NCBI GenBank assembly: GCA_964618105.1
Contig: CAZUAJ010000037.1
Location: forward strand, 1 to 9,151
DNA from: CAG-273 sp964618105
GTDB taxonomy: Bacteria; Bacillota; Clostridia; TANB77; CAG-508
DNA length: 9,151 nt
Reading direction: 5' to 3'
A program made the position numbers and the translations under genes. Positions 6,148 through 9,151 of the stretch are shown piece by piece. The stretch's first letter is position 1; each line of letters begins with the position of its first letter. The notes beneath the pieces were generated by a model, which saw only the letters and a list, made by a program, of their open reading frames with translations, had not been told where the DNA came from and did no database searches.

Positions 6148-6165
6148 CGTTTGTGAAACATTGTT

Positions 6166-6519
6166 TTATTTTGTATCTTTATTGTCCATTTTTTCTAAAT
6201 AATATCTTCTGATTATAGCTAAATTGTTAAACATTCTTCCTACAAATACAACAATTGCAGCTAAATAAATATCTACGTTTAGTTTTTGTCCTAGGTATGT
6301 AAGAAGTATAGATAATATTGCATTTCCAAAAAATCCTGTTACAAATATTTTTAGGTCAAAATTTTTCTTTAAAGTTGATGATATTCCACCAAACACTGAA
6401 TCTAAAGCAGCAATAATAGCTATAGCCAAGTAACCCGAATATGTATATGGTACTATTGGTGCATAAATTCCTATAACCGCGCCTAAAATACATCCTACAA
6501 CAATTGCAATAAAAATCAT
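6166..6519 (-). CDS. sbp: Small basic family protein (DUF1290)
   Basis: This 117-residue membrane protein matches the small basic protein family found between the ylxW/ylxX genes and ftsA in Firmicutes and Actinobacteria. Four hydrophobic segments are visible at about 2-22, 28-46, 56-77 and 83-99. The family-like phrases include GIYAPIVPY near residue 18, AALDSVFGGI (37-46) and VFVGRMFNNLAIIRRYYLEK (92-111). The C-terminus is charged. Its biochemical role is not established; its constant place in the division cluster suggests a link to septum or envelope formation. It begins two bases after the stop of the preceding gene, with AAGGAAGG in the end of that gene as ribosome binding site, so translation is probably coupled. 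Confidence 0.92.
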   Translation of the reverse strand: MIFIAIVVGCILGAVIGIYAPIVPYTYSGYLAIAIIAALDSVFGGISSTLKKNFDLKIFVTGFFGNAILSILLTYLGQKLNVDIYLAAIVVFVGRMFNNLAIIRRYYLEKMDNKDTK

Positions 6520-6521
6520 TA

Positions 6522-7223
6522 TTAGTTTGCCCCTTCCTTCATATATTTTATATTCATATCTCCACTATATTTTAAAATTTTTATATTTTTTCCTGTTTCT
6601 AATTTTATATTTAAACCAACTGCTCTTGCTTTATCAATATATCCACTATCTTTTAAGCTCAATGTACTAGAAAGATAGGTTTGATTTCCAATTGCTTTTA
6701 TTACATAAGGTGATGCAACTCTTTGTCCATTTACTAAAATTAAAATTCCGTCTGGTTGAGCAATATATGTATTGCTAAGTATTCTAACATCATTTATTGA
6801 TATAGCTTCTGCTCCGGCATACCTTAGTTCATTTATCAATTCTAGTAAATCTCTATATCTTACTTCTCTTTCTTCACTACTTGATAATGTTATTGTTACA
6901 CCTTCTCCATATACATCTGTTTTTCCTAAAATCATATTAGATTCTTTTAAATCTTTGTCAACAAGTTCTGATGCTTCTTCATTTTTTTCTAATTTTTGTA
7001 CATATTCATTAATTGATTTTTTATTTGACTGCAACTGTTTTACTGTTTCCTCATATTTATTTTTCCATTCTGAAATGGCTACCCTTAATTCAGTTTCTCT
7101 CATGTTTTCTATTGCAGTAATATCTGTTTCTTCAATTGTTTTAAATTGCATAAACATTACTGCAAATAGTACAAGACAAACTCCACCAATAATTATGGTC
7201 ATTATAATTTTATCTTTTTCCAC
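6522..7223 (-). CDS. DUF881 family protein, second copy (YlxW/YlxX type)
   Basis: The 233-residue protein has a single N-terminal membrane segment (about 5-24), a charged probable coiled coil (about 40-95), and a C-terminal DUF881 domain. The domain shows the family phrases GAEAISIND and NGQRVASPYVIKAIGN. Topology suggests a membrane-anchored protein with the domain outside the cell. Function is unknown; the gene is the counterpart by position of ylxX in B. subtilis. Two GTG codons compete for the start. The outer one (7232) overlaps the ribosome binding site AGAGG (7236-7232), while the GTG at 7223 lies eight bases after it and is preferred. The binding site also overlaps the TAG stop of the first DUF881 gene. 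Confidence 0.88.
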   Translation of the reverse strand: MEKDKIIMTIIIGGVCLVLFAVMFMQFKTIEETDITAIENMRETELRVAISEWKNKYEETVKQLQSNKKSINEYVQKLEKNEEASELVDKDLKESNMILGKTDVYGEGVTITLSSSEEREVRYRDLLELINELRYAGAEAISINDVRILSNTYIAQPDGILILVNGQRVASPYVIKAIGNQTYLSSTLSLKDSGYIDKARAVGLNIKLETGKNIKILKYSGDMNIKYMKEGAN

Positions 7224-7234
7224 AGTTTTCACCT

Positions 7235-7963
7235 CTATTTTTCGTTTCTTATATATTTATTACTAATAACTCCTGTGTATTTTTCTACTATCAAATTTTC
7301 AGATTGCTTTACTTCAACTGCCACTCCAGCTTCATCTAATATATATAAGTAACCACCTATCATTGTGAGCGAACCATATAATAATCCTTGTGATCCAATT
7401 GCTTTAATGGTAAATGGTGAACTTACTTTTTGTCCATTTATTTTTATCACATTACCTTCACATGTTATTGCTGTTGTTTGAACAATTCTTTGACCGTTTA
7501 TTGATATAGCTTCTGCGCCAGCATTATTTAGTGCATTCACTACTTCAATTAAGTCATCATAATGGACTAATTGAGAACTTAAGTCTAATGCTTCATTTCC
7601 ATTTTTTAACACTCCTGTATTGTTGTCAGCTAACTTAATTTCTAGTCCTTCTCCTTTTACTTCATACAGACCAAGCAACATATCGTTTTCCTTTATTTCT
7701 TCTTGTTTAGCTTGTGATTTGGTATCATTTTGAGTTGCTTGTTTTCTTACTTCTTCTAATTCTTTTGTTGATTGAGTAAGTTCTTCATAAATATTGTCAT
7801 ATTTTTCTTTCCATTTTAACACTTCATCTCTCAAACCGTCTTCTTTTAATGATTGGGAAACTGTTGTTGTTGTATTTTCAACTGTTTTTAGTTGAACACA
7901 TATTGCAACAGTAAGTATAAAGCACATTATTCCTAATGTAATAGATATTTGCTTTTTATTCAT
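7235..7963 (-). CDS. DUF881 family protein, first copy (YlxW/YlxX type)
   Basis: The 242-residue protein has a membrane segment at about 7-25, a long charged stretch likely to form a coiled coil (about 42-92), and a DUF881 domain (about 93-235). The domain contains GAEAISINGQRIV and NGQKVSSPFTIKAIGS. It resembles the next gene throughout and the two probably arose by tandem duplication, as also seen for ylxW and ylxX in Bacillus. The biochemical role is unknown; context with ftsQ, sbp and ftsA suggests a part in cell division. The ATG follows AAGGAGG (7975-7969) by five bases, and that site overlaps the TAA of ftsQ. Confidence 0.9.
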   Translation of the reverse strand: MNKKQISITLGIMCFILTVAICVQLKTVENTTTTVSQSLKEDGLRDEVLKWKEKYDNIYEELTQSTKELEEVRKQATQNDTKSQAKQEEIKENDMLLGLYEVKGEGLEIKLADNNTGVLKNGNEALDLSSQLVHYDDLIEVVNALNNAGAEAISINGQRIVQTTAITCEGNVIKINGQKVSSPFTIKAIGSQGLLYGSLTMIGGYLYILDEAGVAVEVKQSENLIVEKYTGVISNKYIRNEK

Positions 7964-7973
7964 TTAAACCTCC

Positions 7974-8969
7974 TTATACTTTTTTTCTAAATATTGCCCC
8001 TTTATTATTTAAGTCAGTATTTACTAATATTTCACCTTCTATTTTTTTGTTTTGCTCAATAATGCTTTTTATATATAACATTTTTGTACTTAAGTTTGAT
8101 ATGTCACCTACATGTACAGTTTTTTTCTCGTTTTTTAATTCTAATATATAGTTTTGTTTATTTTCTATATTTATTTTAGTAATTAAATTTGAAATTTCGT
8201 TACTTTGGGCAGTTTGCATTATTTGTAATACATCATTTAATCTTTGCAAATCTTCCATACATAATCTTTGTCCTACTTGTATATCTTCTTCTTTAGTTAA
8301 ATAACCTGTTAACATTGGTAGTTCTAATTTGTTTTTAGAAATTTCTAAAAAATACCCCTGATTGTTTATGTAAACGTAAGCATTTGCAAGCGTTATTATA
8401 AATGATGGTGTTCTTTCTTCTATTGTAATTAATATTTTGTCTGGGAATTTTCTGGTTATTTTTATATTTTCCACATAGGCATTTTGTTTAATATTTTTTT
8501 CTATTTTATTTTTTACAATTTTAAAGGTATTTTCGTCTAGCTGTATTTGTGATAAACTTATAATTTCTTCACTTGTTAGTTTGTTGTTGCCTTTTATTTC
8601 AATTTCTTTTATATTAAAAACTGGAGATAGTAAAAAGTATATTCCGCCACCTATTAATAAAAATATAATCATTGTAAATTTTATTAAGCGAATTACGCTT
8701 TTTCGCTTTTTTCTTGCTTTTTCTTGTTTTTTTGTTGATTTTTTATTTGTATTTTTGTTTTCGCTACTTTTTTTACTTTTCTTTTTTGTTTCATTATCTA
8801 TTTCAAATTTATTATGTTTTTTCTTTTTAGAATAATTTTCTTTTTTTGATTTAGTTTTCTTTTTATTTTTTTCTGGTGCAGGTAAAGTTTTGATTCCAAT
8901 AATTATTTCGTTGTCAACATTAAATGTTGTATTGTCATTTTTTGATTTTTCTTTGAGTTTTTTTGGCAT
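7974..8969 (-). CDS. ftsQ: Cell division protein FtsQ/DivIB
   Basis: FtsQ/DivIB is a bitopic membrane protein that links FtsL and FtsB/DivIC to septal cell wall synthesis. This 331-residue protein has an unusually lysine-rich cytoplasmic tail: I count 32 lysines in the first 90 residues. A membrane segment (about 92-114) follows, then a POTRA domain (about 118-187) with FNIKEIEIKGNNKLTSEEI and NIKITRKFPDKILITIEERTP, and a beta domain to the end. The start ATG has GAAGGTG about ten bases upstream. It is the first gene of the packed unit with the DUF881 genes and sbp. The lysine-rich tail has low complexity but stays in frame, and poly-basic tails are common in DivIB. Confidence 0.93.
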   Translation of the reverse strand: MPKKLKEKSKNDNTTFNVDNEIIIGIKTLPAPEKNKKKTKSKKENYSKKKKHNKFEIDNETKKKSKKSSENKNTNKKSTKKQEKARKKRKSVIRLIKFTMIIFLLIGGGIYFLLSPVFNIKEIEIKGNNKLTSEEIISLSQIQLDENTFKIVKNKIEKNIKQNAYVENIKITRKFPDKILITIEERTPSFIITLANAYVYINNQGYFLEISKNKLELPMLTGYLTKEEDIQVGQRLCMEDLQRLNDVLQIMQTAQSNEISNLITKINIENKQNYILELKNEKKTVHVGDISNLSTKMLYIKSIIEQNKKIEGEILVNTDLNNKGAIFRKKV

Positions 8970-9008
8970 CTATTTTTCACCTTCTTTAATTATTTTTAAG
9001 TTTTATAA

Positions 9009-9041
9009 AAGCACGTATAGCGTTATACACTATACGTGCTT
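9009..9041. terminator. 12-bp hairpin upstream of ftsQ, possible bidirectional terminator
   Basis: AAGCACGTATAG (9009-9020) pairs perfectly with CTATACGTGCTT (9030-9041) around a 9-base loop, a GC-richer island in very AT-rich sequence. Towards ftsQ it is followed by TTATAAAA, and in the other direction by ATTTTATC; both are modest T-tracts. It could end a gene lying beyond the window edge. A TGATAAAAT extended -10 (9050-9042) directly abuts it on the ftsQ side, so it may instead be an operator or leader element of ftsQ. Confidence 0.5.
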
Positions 9042-9116
9042 ATTTTATCACATATTTATATAATAAATCTAGTCCTTTTTAATATTTTAATTAATTTTGC
9101 TAATTATCTTTTGAAA

Positions 9117-9141
9117 TTCCGTTTAGTACTTAAAAACGGAA
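9117..9141. repeat. 8-bp inverted repeat near the window edge
   Basis: TTCCGTTT (9117-9124) and AAACGGAA (9134-9141) form an 8-bp stem with a 9-base loop. Neither side has a strong T-tract. It may belong to the end of a gene outside the window or to the ftsQ upstream region. Between it and the hairpin at 9041 no coding sequence is visible. Confidence 0.35.
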
Positions 9142-9151
9142 ATAAGTTCGT

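Noticed and set aside
7230..7232. The outer GTG of the second DUF881 gene as the start
   Set aside because: It overlaps the AGAGG ribosome binding site; the GTG at 7223 has an eight-base spacing.
1..9151. CRISPR arrays, insertion sequences, tRNA genes or phage genes
   Set aside because: I saw no regularly spaced long repeats, transposase-like frames or tRNA-like cloverleaf sequence. Gene content and order are those of a core chromosomal region.

Overview
The window is very AT-rich. It carries the division part of a dcw cluster followed by the spoIIG/sigG sporulation cluster, in an order familiar from endospore-forming Firmicutes, and then the start of an rRNA operon. Everything is on the minus strand. 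This fits a low-GC, endospore-forming member of the Clostridia, probably an uncultured lineage. The 61 bases of 16S rRNA present are too few to place it further.

Reading in the direction of transcription (high to low coordinates): ftsQ/divIB, two DUF881 genes (ylxW/ylxX type) and the small basic protein gene sbp form a tightly packed unit (8969-6166). ftsA and ftsZ follow (6022-3630) under their own sigma-A type promoter, which has three 11-bp direct repeats just upstream. A stem-loop with a U-tract closes ftsZ. A second promoter, with a long 21-bp spacer like the Spo0A-driven spoIIG promoter of Bacillus, starts spoIIGA and sigE. Then come sigG, a ymxH-family gene, about 590 bases with two strong tandem rRNA promoters and a structured leader, and the first bases of 16S rRNA. 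The products connect the divisome (FtsQ, FtsA, FtsZ) to mother-cell and forespore gene control: SpoIIGA is the protease that matures pro-SigE, and SigG is the late forespore sigma factor.

The most striking observation is that both spoIIGA and sigE are broken by the same kind of event. In each, the reading frame meets a CGG codon followed by A, and skipping exactly one base (the C) restores a full-length, conserved protein, with Gly read from GGA. I checked every CCG trinucleotide on the plus strand inside the genes of the window. CGG occurs as an in-frame codon only at these two sites in roughly 2,600 codons. No other gene is broken. This is what programmed +1 frameshifting at a starved or unassigned CGG codon would look like, affecting a protease and its substrate in one operon. 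Two sequencing errors or early decay of sporulation genes are the competing explanations.

Other points of note are a perfect 12-bp hairpin abutting the sigG ribosome binding site together with a TTG start, and a palindrome overlapping the likely start of the ftsQ transcript.
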